A DNA stretch of 64,000 nucleotides from Lysobacteraceae bacterium (lineage in GTDB: Bacteria > Pseudomonadota > Gammaproteobacteria > Xanthomonadales > Xanthomonadaceae). Positions 1 through 11,250 of the stretch are shown here, piece by piece. Position 1 is the stretch's first letter. Each line of letters opens with the position of its first letter. The notes under the pieces are model-generated. The model was not told the origin of the DNA and did no database searches. It saw only the letters and a program-made list of their open reading frames with translations. The translations under genes were made by a program, and so were the position numbers. The stretch spans positions 1-64,000 of the forward strand of contig BPKJ01000007.1 of assembly GCA_026005075.1 (NCBI GenBank), in the 5' to 3' direction.

Positions 1-1281
1 GGCAAGCGGGTCGACGTCGATCGGCTGCGGGTCGGCATGTTCATCGAGCTCGACCTGTCATGGACCGAGCACCCCTTCGCCTTCAACCGTTTCAAGATCC
101 GCAGCGAGCAGCAGATCGAGACCCTCCGCGGACTCGGGATCGGACAGGTGCGCTACCTGCCCGAGCTGAGCGATGCCGAGCCCCTTCCGGAGGAAGAGCT
201 AGGGCGCGGCAGCCGGGAACCGGACACGGCGCCAGCACCTGCGGTGCGCGCCGAGCCCGAGTCCCCCGAACAGATCCGGCGCCGGCTCCTTCTCGCGCAG
301 CAGGCCAGCCTGCAGCAATGCGAGCGACGCTTCGCGGAGGCGGCACGCGGCTACCGGACGGCGCTGCAGATGCTGCGCACGCAGCCCGCGGAGGCCGCGG
401 ACATCGCCCGGTCGCTGGCGCAGTCCATGGTCGACGAGGTGGCCGGCGAACGCGAGGTGGCCATCCGGCTGCTGTCGGAGCAGGCCGGCGAGGAATCGGC
501 GCTGCATGCGCTCAACGTCAGCGTTCTCTCGGTCCTGCTGGGCCGGGCCTGCGGCTGCGGTCCCGAGACCTTGCGGGACATCGGGCTGGGCGCCCTCCTG
601 CACGATGCAGGCAAGCTGGAACTCCCGGAGCGGCTGCGCTGGAGCGATGGGGTCAGCCTGCGTGGCGTGGCCGAGCGCCGGCTGTACCAGGAACACGTGG
701 CCCACGGCGCGCGCTTGGTCGCTGCGCTGGGCCTGCCGCCGGCCGCCGAGGAGGTGGTGCGGCAGCACCACGAGCACGCCGATGGCAGCGGCTATCCGGA
801 AGGCCTCGGTGGCGATCGGATCGGACGTGCCGCGCAGATCGTCGCGCTGGTCAACCGCTACGACAACCTGTGCAATCCGGCCAACCCGGTCCATGCGGTC
901 ACGCCGCACGACGCGCTCGCCCTCCTCTTCGCACGGGAGCGGCCGCATTTCGATGCCGCGGTCCTTGCCGCGTTCATACGCATGATGGGCGTCTACCCGC
1001 CCGGCTCGCTGGTCCAGTTGAACGATGAGCGTTATGCGCTCTCGGTCTCGGTCAATCCGATGCGTCCGCTCCGGCCGAGGGTGCTCATCCACGATCCCAG
1101 GGTGCCGCCCGAGGAAGCCCTGGTCGTCGACCTCGAAGACCATCCCGAACTTGGCGTGCAGCGCGCACTGCGGCCGGTCCAGCTGCCCCGGGCGGTCTTC
1201 GATTACCTCTCCCCGCGGCGGCGCAACTGCTATTTCTTCGAGCGCTCCCGGGAAGTGCCCGGGGACGGGGTGGAGGCATGA
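1..1281 (+). CDS. HD-GYP c-di-GMP phosphodiesterase with DUF3391 N-terminus (5' partial)
   Basis: Predicted to hydrolyse cyclic di-GMP in the cytoplasm. The frame is open from base 1, and the residues before the first in-window ATG (base 37) still read like a DUF3391 start (VDVDRLRVGMFIELDLSW), so the true start lies upstream of the window. Counting from base 1, the HD pair is at residues 201-202 (LLHDAGKLELP) and the GYP signature HHEHADGSGYP at about 257-267, so both metal-binding motifs are intact. The region after DUF3391 is charged and helical. The stop overlaps the start of the next gene by 4 bases (ATGA), so the two are probably translated together. The HD-GYP assignment is firm; the signal it answers to is unknown. 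Confidence 0.93.
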   Translation, partial: GKRVDVDRLRVGMFIELDLSWTEHPFAFNRFKIRSEQQIETLRGLGIGQVRYLPELSDAEPLPEEELGRGSREPDTAPAPAVRAEPESPEQIRRRLLLAQQASLQQCERRFAEAARGYRTALQMLRTQPAEAADIARSLAQSMVDEVAGEREVAIRLLSEQAGEESALHALNVSVLSVLLGRACGCGPETLRDIGLGALLHDAGKLELPERLRWSDGVSLRGVAERRLYQEHVAHGARLVAALGLPPAAEEVVRQHHEHADGSGYPEGLGGDRIGRAAQIVALVNRYDNLCNPANPVHAVTPHDALALLFARERPHFDAAVLAAFIRMMGVYPPGSLVQLNDERYALSVSVNPMRPLRPRVLIHDPRVPPEEALVVDLEDHPELGVQRALRPVQLPRAVFDYLSPRRRNCYFFERSREVPGDGVEA

Positions 1282-3680
1282 ATCTCCCCGTGCTGCGGGC
1301 ACTGGTGGAAGGCGTGCTGGAGGCGGTCTGGCTGGTCGATGCGCTGGACCTGCGCATCGTCGCGGTCAACGCTGCCGCGGAGAAGCTGCTCGGCCTGCCT
1401 CGCGACCGGCTTCTCGGTCGCTCGGTCATCGAGATGGCGGCGACCTCGCAGGATCTCTTCTTCTGGGAAGACGTGGCTGCCGGGCGCTGCGACTCGATCC
1501 ATTCCGAGACGCTGGTCACCCGCGCGGACGGCGAGGTGGTGCAGGTCGACCGCAGGGTCAGCCAGCTGCAGGTCGAAGGCATGCCGGCGTTGCTGGTGGT
1601 GGCCATGCTCGACCGCTCGGCCCTGCACCGGGTGGAGCGGGAGCTCGAGGTCCTGCTGGCCGAGCTGCGGGCCACCCTCGAATCGACCGCCGACGGCATT
1701 CTCGTGCTCGACATGCAGGGTGCGATCCGCGGCTTCAACCATCGCTTCGCCGAACTCTGGGAGATTCCCGAGGGCCTCCTGGTGCGGCGCGACGATCCGG
1801 CCGTGCTGGCCTGGATGGAGCAGCACGTGTCCGACCCCGAGGGCTACGCCGAACGCTGGGGACGGCTGCTGCGATCGCCGCTTCTGGAGTTGCGGGACAC
1901 GCTGATGCTTCGGTCCGGCCGGGTCCTGGAGCGGGTCAGCCTGCCGCAGTACGCCCGTGGGCGTCCGGTTGGCCGGGTGTTCTCGTTCCGCGACATCACC
2001 CGGCAGCTTGCCGACGAGGCCAGGCTCCGGCTCGCTGCCAGCGTGTTCGAGTCCAGCCTCGATGCCATCTTCGTGGCCGATGGGGAGCTTCGCGTGGTCA
2101 CGGCCAACCCCGCCTTCCTGCGCATGACGGGTTTCCCGGGCGAGGAGCTCGAGGGGCTTCCCGTCGAGCGCTTCCTGACCGGGTCCACGATCCAGGGGGG
2201 GCTCCAGGGCCTGCGCGCGGCGCTGGAAGCGCAGGGGTACTGGCAGGGTGAGTTGTGGGCGCGGCGGCACGGCGGCGAGGCCTTTCCCTGCCTGCTCTCG
2301 GTCGTCGCCCTGGCCGAGGAGGAGGGAACCCGGCGCTGGGTGGGTTTCTTCAAGGATCTGACCGAGGCCATGGCCGCAAGGCAGCGGATCCAGGAGCTGG
2401 CCTACACCGATGCCCTCACCGGTCTTCCCAACCGCAGCCAGCTGGCCGAGCGCTTCGAGCTTGCCATCCGCCAGGCGCGGCGTTCGAAGTCCGGCTTCGC
2501 CGTGCTGTTCATCGACCTCGATCGCTTCAAGCAGATCAACGACTCGCTCGGCCATGCCCTCGGCGACCGCGTCCTGGTCGAGATCGCCGCGCGTCTGCGC
2601 CAGGGCTTGCGCGCCGTGGACACCGCGGCGAGGCTGGGCGGAGACGAGTTCATCCTGCTGCTGAACCAGGTCGACGCGCAGGGGGCGGAGGTCGCGGCGC
2701 GACGGTTGCTGCATGCCCTGTCCCAGCCGGTGCAGGTCGACGAGATGCGTTTCATGCTCTCGGCCAGCATCGGCATCGCCATGTACCCGACCGACGGCGA
2801 GGACATGGACGCGCTGATCAAGAACGCCGACAGCGCCATGTACGCCGCGAAGGAGCGCGGGCGGGCCGATCTGCGCTTCTACCGGCCGCACATGAATCTG
2901 GACCTGCTCTCGCGGATGAAGCTGGACCAGGCCCTGCGTACGGCGCTGGAGCAAGGCCGGATGGCCCTGCACTACCAGCCCCAGGTGCGGCTGGCGGACG
3001 GAGCCGTCACCGGGGTCGAGGCCCTGTTGCGCTGGCACGACCCGGAGCTCGGCCAGGTCGAGCCCGCCCGGTTCATACGCGTTGCGGAGGAAAGCGGGGC
3101 GATCGTCGCGCTCGGGCGGTGGGTGCTGGAGCAGGCCGCCGCGCAGGCCTCGGCGTGGCGTGCGCGCGGGTGGAGGATCCCGGTGGCGGTCAACCTCTCG
3201 GCGATGCAGTTCGGGCAGAGCGGCTTCGTGGAGAGCGTGGCCGAGCTCCTGAGCCGCCACGATCTTCCGGGCGAGGCCCTCGAACTGGAACTGACCGAAT
3301 CGATCCTGATCGGCGACGTCGAGGAGGCGCTGCAGCGCCTGCATGCCCTGCGTGACCTGGGTCTGAGCCTGGCCATCGACGATTTCGGCACCGGCTACTC
3401 CAGCCTCGCCTACCTCAAGCGCTTCCCGATCGGGCGGTTGAAGATCGACCGCAGTTTCGTGGCCGGAGTGCCCGACGACCCCGAGAACGCCGCGATCGTG
3501 GCCGCCGTCATCGACATGGCCCGGGCCTTGCGCCTCGAGGTCACGGCCGAGGGCGTGGAAACCCTCGCCCAGCGGCGGTTTCTGGCCGAGCGCGGGTGCA
3601 CCGTGATGCAGGGCTTCCTCTGCGCCCCGGCCATGCCGGCCGAGGCGCTGTGGGCGCGGTTCGGTCCCGCGCAGGATTGA
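1278..3680 (+). CDS. PAS-PAS-PAS-GGDEF-EAL signalling protein
   Basis: An 800-residue soluble c-di-GMP protein. Three PAS-like segments occupy about residues 1-115, 120-240 and 245-365; the third contains a typical LDAIFVADGELRVVTANP run. They are followed by a GGDEF domain with an intact GGDEF at residues 454-458 and an EAL domain with EAL at 581-583 plus DDFGTGYSSL and a KIDRSFV loop. Both catalytic signatures are complete, so it could make or break down c-di-GMP. No transmembrane segment is seen, so input should be an intracellular ligand or redox signal bound by the PAS domains. It overlaps the upstream HD-GYP gene by 4 bases, which suggests a shared operon and a matched control of c-di-GMP. 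Confidence 0.93.
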   Translation: MNLPVLRALVEGVLEAVWLVDALDLRIVAVNAAAEKLLGLPRDRLLGRSVIEMAATSQDLFFWEDVAAGRCDSIHSETLVTRADGEVVQVDRRVSQLQVEGMPALLVVAMLDRSALHRVERELEVLLAELRATLESTADGILVLDMQGAIRGFNHRFAELWEIPEGLLVRRDDPAVLAWMEQHVSDPEGYAERWGRLLRSPLLELRDTLMLRSGRVLERVSLPQYARGRPVGRVFSFRDITRQLADEARLRLAASVFESSLDAIFVADGELRVVTANPAFLRMTGFPGEELEGLPVERFLTGSTIQGGLQGLRAALEAQGYWQGELWARRHGGEAFPCLLSVVALAEEEGTRRWVGFFKDLTEAMAARQRIQELAYTDALTGLPNRSQLAERFELAIRQARRSKSGFAVLFIDLDRFKQINDSLGHALGDRVLVEIAARLRQGLRAVDTAARLGGDEFILLLNQVDAQGAEVAARRLLHALSQPVQVDEMRFMLSASIGIAMYPTDGEDMDALIKNADSAMYAAKERGRADLRFYRPHMNLDLLSRMKLDQALRTALEQGRMALHYQPQVRLADGAVTGVEALLRWHDPELGQVEPARFIRVAEESGAIVALGRWVLEQAAAQASAWRARGWRIPVAVNLSAMQFGQSGFVESVAELLSRHDLPGEALELELTESILIGDVEEALQRLHALRDLGLSLAIDDFGTGYSSLAYLKRFPIGRLKIDRSFVAGVPDDPENAAIVAAVIDMARALRLEVTAEGVETLAQRRFLAERGCTVMQGFLCAPAMPAEALWARFGPAQD

Positions 3681-3698
3681 GCCTGCCTCGCGCCCGGA

Positions 3699-5318
<1,620 letters not shown>

Positions 5319-5349
5319 GCGAAGTTCCTCGCTGGATCGGAAGCCCGCG

Positions 5350-5355
5350 AGTATA
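5350..5355 (-). promoter_or_regulatory. -10 element (TATACT) for the POT transporter gene
   Basis: On the minus strand the bases read TATACT followed by CGC, a 5/6 match to the sigma-70 -10 box. It would start transcription about 25 bases before the GTG at 5318. The same CGAGTATAG string (plus-strand view) precedes two other minus-strand genes in this window. No good -35 box is visible. Confidence 0.45.
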
Positions 5356-5388
5356 GGCGAGGTCCTCGCGGCCCCGGCAAGCGGGGGC

Positions 5389-5417
5389 TTGGCCGGACGC
5401 GGGGGGACGCCTACCAT
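5389..5417 (+). promoter_or_regulatory. Candidate sigma-70 promoter of the S9 peptidase gene
   Basis: TTGGCC (5389-5394) and TACCAT (5412-5417) each match the sigma-70 hexamers at 4 of 6 positions and are exactly 17 bases apart. The predicted start point leaves a leader of about 22 bases that contains CCGGAG before the ATG at 5446. Found by eye only. Confidence 0.35.
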
Positions 5418-5445
5418 GCGCCGGTGCCCGTCTACCGGAGTCGCC

Positions 5446-7515
5446 ATGCATCGCGTCCTGTTCCTTGCCTGCCTGCTTCTTCTCGCACTGCCCGGCGCCG
5501 GTGCGGACCGGGGCTTCACCGCCGAGGACCTGGTTCGCCTCGACCGCGTTTCCGACCCGCAGCTGCGCCCCGACGGCAGCGGCGTCGCCTATGTGCTGCG
5601 CGAGGCCGACCTCGAGGCCAACCGCGCCAGCACCGGCCTTTGGTACCTGCCGTTGACCGGCGCGGCGCGCGAGCCGGTGCGCCTGACCACGACCGGCAGT
5701 GCTTGGAGCCCGCGCTGGTCGCCGGACGGACGCTTTCTCTACTTCCTGTCCTCGCGCTCGGGCTCCAGCCAGGTGTGGCGTCTGGACCTTGCCGGGGTGG
5801 GCGGCGAGGCGATGCAAGTCACCGCCCTCGATCTCGACGTCGGCAGCTTCCGCGTTTCGCCCGCCGGCGATGCGCTGGCGGTGACCATGGAGGTGTTCCC
5901 CGACTGCAGCGACATCGCCTGCACCGTCAAGCGCCTCGAGCAGACCGCGGAGCGCAAGGAGAGCGGGCAGGTCCATGATCGTCTGTTCGTGCGTCACTGG
6001 GACGTCTGGAAGGACGGTCGGCGCAGCCAGCTGTTCGTGGTGCGTCTTGGGGCCGACGGCCGGGTCGAGGGCGCCCCGCTCTGGGTCAGTCGTGGGCTGG
6101 ACGGCGATGTGCCTTCCAAGCCGTTCGGCGGCGACGAGGATTACGCCTTCTCGCCGGACGGCAGGCAGCTCGCCTTCAGCATGCGGGTGGCCGGCCGCGC
6201 CGAGGCATGGTCCACCAATTTCGACATCTACCTCGTGCCGGCCGATGGCAGCGCCGCGCCGCGCAACCTGACGGCCGACAATCCGGCCTGGGATGCCGGG
6301 CCGGTGTTCTCGGCCGACGGGCGCAGCCTGTATTACCGGGCGATGAAGCGGCCGGGATTCGAGGCCGACCGGTTCGCGCTGATGCGTCGGCCGGTGCAGG
6401 GCGGTGCGCCGGTCGAGCTCGCCCCGGATTGGGACCGCTCCGCCGACACCGTCGTGCTCGCGCGCGGCGAGAAGTTCCTCTACACCACCGCCACCGACCT
6501 TGGCGAGCATCGCCTGTTCCGCATCCGGCTCGCCGACGGCAAGGTCGAGCGGCTGGTGCAGGGCGGCAGCGTGGGCGGCTTCGCGCTGGGCGCGGATACG
6601 CTGGTCTTCGCGCGCGACTCCTTGCGCTCGCCGGCGCAGCTGTTCGCCGCCCGCCTCGATGGCAGCGGCGAGCGGCAGCTCACCCGGCACAACGAGGAGC
6701 GTCTGGCTGGGGTACGCATGGGCGAGTTCCAGCAGTTCCGCTTTGCGGGCTGGAACGGCGAGACTGTCCATGGCTACGTGGTCAAGCCGTGGAACTTCCA
6801 GCGCGGGAAGCGCTATCCCGTCGCCTTCATCGTCCACGGCGGGCCGCAGGGCTCGATGGGCAACAGCTTCCACTATCGCTGGAACCCGCAAACCTACGCC
6901 GGGCAGGGCTGGGCCGTGGTGTTCATCGACTTCCATGGCTCGACCGGCTACGGCCAGGCTTTCACCGACTCGATCTCCGGCGACTGGGGCGGCAAGCCGC
7001 TGGTGGACCTGCAGAAGGGCTGGGCCTACGTGCTCGAGAACTTCGACTTCCTCGACGCGCAGCGCGCCTGTGCGCTGGGTGCGAGCTACGGCGGCTACAT
7101 GATCAACTGGATCGCCGGCAACTGGCCCGAGCCCTGGAAGTGCCTGGTCAACCACGACGGGGTCTTCGACACCCGCATGATGGGCTACTCCACCGAAGAG
7201 CTGTGGTTCGACGAGTGGGAGATGCAGGGCACGCCCTACGAGAAGCCGGAGAACTACGAGAAGCACAATCCGGTGCGGCACGTCGACAAGTGGAAGGTGC
7301 CGATGCTGGTCATCCATGGCCAGCTCGACTACCGGATCCCGGTCGAGCAGGGGCTTGCGGCCTTCACGGCCCTCCAGCGCCGTGGCATCGAGAGCCGGTT
7401 CCTGTACTTCCCGGACGAGAACCACTGGGTGCTCAAGCCGGCCAACAGCGTGCAGTGGCACCGCGAGGTCAATGCCTGGCTGGCCCGGCACTTCGAATCC
7501 GCGGACGGCCGCTAG
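5446..7515 (+). CDS. Secreted S9 family prolyl-oligopeptidase-like serine peptidase
   Basis: A 689-residue serine peptidase of the S9 (DPP4/acylaminoacyl-peptidase) type, expected in the periplasm. A signal peptide covers the first ~20 residues (MHRVLFLACLLLLALPGAGA). Residues ~25-440 show repeated WSPDGRFLYF / FSPDGRQLAF blades of a beta-propeller, followed by an alpha/beta-hydrolase domain. The catalytic triad can be placed: Ser547 in GASYGGYM, Asp628 in HGQLDYRIP and His660 in DENHWVL. The frame is open upstream to 5389, but the ATG at 5446 gives a clean signal peptide and is preceded by CCGGAG. It probably trims peptides that the divergent POT transporter could import; that link is inferred from position only. 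Confidence 0.93.
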   Translation: MHRVLFLACLLLLALPGAGADRGFTAEDLVRLDRVSDPQLRPDGSGVAYVLREADLEANRASTGLWYLPLTGAAREPVRLTTTGSAWSPRWSPDGRFLYFLSSRSGSSQVWRLDLAGVGGEAMQVTALDLDVGSFRVSPAGDALAVTMEVFPDCSDIACTVKRLEQTAERKESGQVHDRLFVRHWDVWKDGRRSQLFVVRLGADGRVEGAPLWVSRGLDGDVPSKPFGGDEDYAFSPDGRQLAFSMRVAGRAEAWSTNFDIYLVPADGSAAPRNLTADNPAWDAGPVFSADGRSLYYRAMKRPGFEADRFALMRRPVQGGAPVELAPDWDRSADTVVLARGEKFLYTTATDLGEHRLFRIRLADGKVERLVQGGSVGGFALGADTLVFARDSLRSPAQLFAARLDGSGERQLTRHNEERLAGVRMGEFQQFRFAGWNGETVHGYVVKPWNFQRGKRYPVAFIVHGGPQGSMGNSFHYRWNPQTYAGQGWAVVFIDFHGSTGYGQAFTDSISGDWGGKPLVDLQKGWAYVLENFDFLDAQRACALGASYGGYMINWIAGNWPEPWKCLVNHDGVFDTRMMGYSTEELWFDEWEMQGTPYEKPENYEKHNPVRHVDKWKVPMLVIHGQLDYRIPVEQGLAAFTALQRRGIESRFLYFPDENHWVLKPANSVQWHREVNAWLARHFESADGR

Positions 7516-7539
7516 GCACGGCGCCCCGTGGAGCAAGGC

Positions 7540-8293
7540 ATGGACCTCATCGACCTGTCCGAGATCAGCCGGCGCTGCGGGCAGTGCTCGCTGCAGGCCC
7601 TTTGCCTGCCGGGCGGCGGCTTGGGCCGCGCGGATCTCGAACGGCTCGAGGGGCTGGTCCGGCGGCGCAGGCCGCTCGACCGCGGAGATGCCTTGTTCCG
7701 GGCCGGCGACCGTTTCGATGCGCTGTACGTTGCGCGCGAGGGGACATTCCTGACCACGGCGCTGGGCGAGCAGGGCGATCAGCAGGTGGTCGGATTCCAC
7801 CTTCCCGGCGAGCTGATCGGCCTCGATGGCATGGGTGGCGGGCGGCACCGCTGCACCACCCATGCCCTCGAGCCGGCGCTGGTCTGCGAGGTGCCCTTCG
7901 GTGAACTCGAACGGGTGGCGGCCGAGATCCCTGCGCTGCAGCACCAGTTGCTGCGGGTGATCGGCCAGAGCATGGGCAGGGACCACGATCACCTCGCCCT
8001 GCTCGGACGGCGCCACGCCACCGAACGCGTGGCCCTGTTCCTGCATGGCCTGTCGGAGCGGCTGCGCCGCCTCGAAAAGCCCCACGCGGCGTTCCGCCTC
8101 GCCATGTCACGGGAGGAGATCGCGAGCTACCTTGGGTTGGTGATCGAAACCGTGAGCCGGACCTTCTCCCGCCTTCAGGAAGAGGGGATCATCGCGGTGC
8201 GCGGGCGCCATGTGCGCATCCTCGACATGGCAGCGGCTCGAGCAACTGGCCCACGAGGGCGACGAGCGACGCTCGGCGCGCGCCGGCGGCTGA
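7540..8293 (+). CDS. fnr: Fnr-type oxygen-sensing transcriptional regulator (frameshift near the C-terminus)
   Basis: Crp/Fnr family regulator that senses oxygen through a [4Fe-4S] cluster. All four cluster cysteines have counterparts: three in CGQCSLQALC near residues 10-19 and the fourth in LVCEVPF, matching Cys122 of E. coli Fnr. A cyclic-nucleotide-like beta-barrel is followed by a helix-turn-helix with EEIASYLGLVIETVSRTFSRL, which keeps the E..SR recognition pattern of Fnr. GGAG precedes the ATG at 7540; a GTG at 7528 is an alternative. An extra G at about 8236 breaks the frame after RHVRILDMAA. Dropping it restores LEQLAHEGDERRSARAGG and a stop at 8291-8293, 18 bases from the convergent lpxH stop. 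Without the correction the frame would run on antisense through lpxH. Confidence 0.88.
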
Positions 8294-8311
8294 GGCAAGG
8301 CGCCGTCCGCG

Positions 8312-9035
8312 TCAGCGCAGGACTTCGCGCGCGAGCCGGCCATCGTCGGCAAGGACGAGCACCTCGCCGTGCTCGCGCCAGTCGGCGAGGACCCAGCGTT
8401 CGACCGTACGCTGGCCGACCCGATGACGGTGGCAGGCCGGACGGTGGGTATGCCCGTGGATCAGGCGATCGACGCCGAACAGGGCGAGCTCGGCCTCGAC
8501 GCTCGCGTCCACGACGTCGCCCAGCTCGGGGGGCTGCCCGCGTTGGTGGTCCGCACTCTCCTGCCTTGCCTTGCGCGCGTAGGCCTTGCGCTCGGCGAGC
8601 GGGCGGGCGAGGAAGGCACGCTGCCATTCCGGCGCACGCACCTGCTGACGGAAGGCCTGATAGCTCGCATCGTCGGTGCAGTAGCGGTCGCCGTGACTGA
8701 GCAGGATGGCCTGCCCGGCCAGCTCCACCACGCAGGGGTCGGGCAGCAGCCGCACCCCGGCGCGGCGGGCGAAATCCGCGCCGAGGAGAAAGTCGCGGTT
8801 GCCATGGATCAGCCCGATCTCCACGCCGTGCCCGGCCAGCCCGGCCAGCGCCTTTGCGACCTCCTCTCCCGCTCGCACTGTCGTCGTCGTCGCCGACCCA
8901 GGTCTCGAACAGGTCGCCGAGGATGTACAGCCGGCGAAGGGCCCGAGCCGGTCCGGCCAGCCAGCGCAGCAGGATGTCGCGGCGCGGGTCCTCGCCCTCG
9001 AGCAGGTGCAGGTCGGAGAGGAAGCCGGCGACCAT
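8312..9035 (-). CDS. lpxH: UDP-2,3-diacylglucosamine diphosphatase LpxH (one frameshift)
   Basis: Fourth step of lipid A synthesis: cleaves UDP-2,3-diacylglucosamine to lipid X and UMP at the inner membrane. The calcineurin-like metallophosphoesterase motifs appear in order but in two frames: FLSDLHLLEG and LYILGDLFETWVGDD from the start at 9035, then IGLIHGNRDFLLG, LLSHGDRYCTDD and LIHGHTHRPACH in the second frame. The break is at 8868-8870, where a run of three C (GGG in the sense strand) appears one base too long; removing it joins SAS to GEEVAKALAGL. A single-base sequencing error is the simplest explanation, since lipid A synthesis is normally essential. The neighbouring cyclophilin gene ppiA ends 15 bases upstream on the same strand, a pairing often seen in gammaproteobacteria. 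Confidence 0.9.
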
Positions 9036-9049
9036 GCGTGGCCCGGCGC

Positions 9050-9751
9050 TCAGCCGTTCGACGCCGGCGCGTCGGCCTGCGCCTTCCCGGCCGCCGCGGG
9101 GGCGGTGGGCTGCGGCGCCGGCTCGGCCGGCGGCGGCAGGATCTCCGCACGCTCGATCACCACTGGCGTCAGCGGCACGTCACGGGCCAGCGGGCCCTGG
9201 GCGCCGGTCTCGACGGCGCGGATCCGGTCGACCACGTCCATGCCTTCGACCACCTTGCCGAACACCGCATAGCCCCAGGTGAAACCGCTCTGGTCGGAGA
9301 CGAAGTCAAGCCGCGGGTTGTCGACCACGTTGATGAAGAACTGGGCCTGCGCGCTGTGCGGCTCCCCGGTGCGCGCCATGGCCACGGTTCCGCGCAGGTT
9401 GGACAGGCCGTTGCGGGCCTCGTTCTCGATCGGGGCGCGGACCGGCTTGAGCTGCAGGTCGGCGGTGAACCCGCCGCCCTGGATCATGAAACCGTCGATG
9501 ACGCGGTGGAAGATGGTGCCGTTGTAGTGGCCGTCGCGCACGTACTGCAGGAAGTTCTCCACCGTCTTCGGCGCCTTGTCGGGATAGAGCTCGAGCACGA
9601 TGCGACCCATGTTGGTCTCGAGCGCCACCCGCGGTGGCGGAGCCGGAGCGGCGGAGGCCTCGGCCGGGGGCGCCTCGGCGGCCGCCTCCTGGGCCAGGGC
9701 CTTGGCAAGGGGGCTTGCGGCGAGCAGCACGGCGAGAAGCAGACGGATCAT
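9050..9751 (-). CDS. ppiA: Periplasmic cyclophilin-type peptidyl-prolyl cis-trans isomerase
   Basis: Catalyses cis-trans isomerisation of X-Pro bonds during folding of exported proteins. The N-terminus is a signal peptide ([21 protein letters not shown]) followed by an Ala/Pro-rich linker of about 20 residues. The cyclophilin core contains [15 protein letters not shown] with the catalytic Arg, then [10 protein letters not shown] and the closing [17 protein letters not shown]. The tail of about 25 residues is Pro/Ala-rich and probably flexible. GGAG lies 7 bases before the ATG at 9749-9751; the open frame extends upstream into the ABC permease region but that part is not coding. It lies directly upstream of lpxH on the same strand. 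Confidence 0.93.
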   Translation of the reverse strand: MIRLLLAVLLAASPLAKALAQEAAAEAPPAEASAAPAPPPRVALETNMGRIVLELYPDKAPKTVENFLQYVRDGHYNGTIFHRVIDGFMIQGGGFTADLQLKPVRAPIENEARNGLSNLRGTVAMARTGEPHSAQAQFFINVVDNPRLDFVSDQSGFTWGYAVFGKVVEGMDVVDRIRAVETGAQGPLARDVPLTPVVIERAEILPPPAEPAPQPTAPAAAGKAQADAPASNG

Positions 9752-9828
9752 GGGGGTACTCCGTACGATGCGGGCGGTCGATGATAGGCGTCTTGACCGG
9801 TGCGGCCAAGACAGGGCACAGGCCCGGA

Positions 9829-11250
9829 TCAGGCGACCTCCCAGCGCCGCGCCGCCTTGCGGGCGAGGAGGAGGAAGAGCACGGTCATCGCCGCCAGCAC
9901 GCCGACCTCGGGCGCGAGACGGAGCAGGTTCCGGGCCAGCGACAGCGAGGGGTCGTCGTACCAGAACACCTTGAGGTAGCCGTCCAGCGCCCAGCCGTTG
10001 AAGGTGAAGCGGCTCAGCGTGTCCATGAACGGCGGCATGATGAAGCGCGGCATCATGCTGCCGCCCAGTGCGCTCATCACCAGGATGAGGATGGTCGAGA
10101 GCCCGCTGAGCTGGGCGCGGCTGCGGCTCAGGGTGGCGAGCAGCACGCCAAACGCGGCCGCGGCTGCGGAAGCGGCGAGGGTCATCAGCGCAAAGCCGGC
10201 CAGGTGCTGCAGGGTGAACAGCGGCAGACCGAACGCCAGGGCGGCGTAGACGAACATCAGGCTGACCTGGACCACGCCCATCGACAGGAAGAACACCCAC
10301 TTGCCGAGCAGGATGCGCAGCATCGGGACCTGCAGGTCGAGCATGCGCGCGAGCGTGCCCGATTCCTCCTCCTCGAGCAGCGAACCGCCGGCACCGGCGC
10401 AGGAGAACAGCAGGAACATCGCGGCCATCCCGGCCGCGTAGTAGGCGAGCATCGAGCCGCGAGGCGGGTTGCGGCGCGATTCCGGCGCCGCCTGTTCCTT
10501 GAGGCCAGGGTCGAGGCTGCGCACGTCGGTGGCGGCAACCCGGATCAGACCGGCCGGGCTCGCGTCGGCGTCCTGCCCGGCGGCAGCGTCGTCCGCAACA
10601 CGCGGCGTGGCCGTCCCGGCGGCTTCCTCGTCCCGCACCCGGTCCCAGGGGCGTTCGCCGCGCAGGGCCTCGGCGATGCGGTGGGTGAGCCGCTGCTGGT
10701 CCGGGGTGAGCGCAAGGCCCGCAGTCTCGAGCTGCGCGAGCCCGCGGGTCATGAGCACCTCCGGGGCCGCCTGCATGGCGGCGGCCTGGATCATTCCCTG
10801 CACGGCGTTGGCGGCGATGGGGTTGGCCGGGTCGTACAGCACTTCCACCTCGGCCCCGCCGGGGCCGAAACGGCCGAAGCGTTCGGCAAATCCGTGCGGC
10901 ACGACCACCGCCACCGGCGCGCGGCCCGAGCGCACCGCAAGGCGCGCGGTCTCCCGCGGCGGGGCGGCCGAAGCGTCCTGCGCGTCGGTGTGGACGGGCT
11001 CGAGCTCCAGCGCATCGATATCGCCAAGGGCCTTCAGGAATCGCTGCGAGAGGTCGCTGCGGTCCTCGTCCACCGCGAGCACGCTGAGGGTCCGTGCCGC
11101 GGGCCCGGTCTTGCCCTTGCCTCCGCCATCACCGAAGACCATCGCAAAGATGGAGAAGAAGACGATGGGCAGGAGGAAGGTCAGCAGAAGTGCCGAGCGA
11201 TCCCGGCGCAGTCCGGTCCAGCCGGCATGAAGGAGGGCACGGAGGATCAT
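9829..11250 (-). CDS. ABC-2 type transporter permease
   Basis: Membrane subunit of an ABC-2 exporter, 473 residues. One transmembrane helix near the start ([20 protein letters not shown]) is followed by an extracytoplasmic domain of about 200 residues and then five or six helices from about residue 250 onward (for example [20 protein letters not shown] and [20 protein letters not shown]). This is the layout of the YhgE/Pip- or NatB-like exporters. It starts within the stop of the ATPase gene (4-base overlap), so the two are translationally coupled. The substrate cannot be told from sequence; lipids, drugs or peptides are all known for the family. Confidence 0.87.
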   Translation of the reverse strand: MILRALLHAGWTGLRRDRSALLLTFLLPIVFFSIFAMVFGDGGGKGKTGPAARTLSVLAVDEDRSDLSQRFLKALGDIDALELEPVHTDAQDASAAPPRETARLAVRSGRAPVAVVVPHGFAERFGRFGPGGAEVEVLYDPANPIAANAVQGMIQAAAMQAAPEVLMTRGLAQLETAGLALTPDQQRLTHRIAEALRGERPWDRVRDEEAAGTATPRVADDAAAGQDADASPAGLIRVAATDVRSLDPGLKEQAAPESRRNPPRGSMLAYYAAGMAAMFLLFSCAGAGGSLLEEEESGTLARMLDLQVPMLRILLGKWVFFLSMGVVQVSLMFVYAALAFGLPLFTLQHLAGFALMTLAASAAAAAFGVLLATLSRSRAQLSGLSTILILVMSALGGSMMPRFIMPPFMDTLSRFTFNGWALDGYLKVFWYDDPSLSLARNLLRLAPEVGVLAAMTVLFLLLARKAARRWEVA

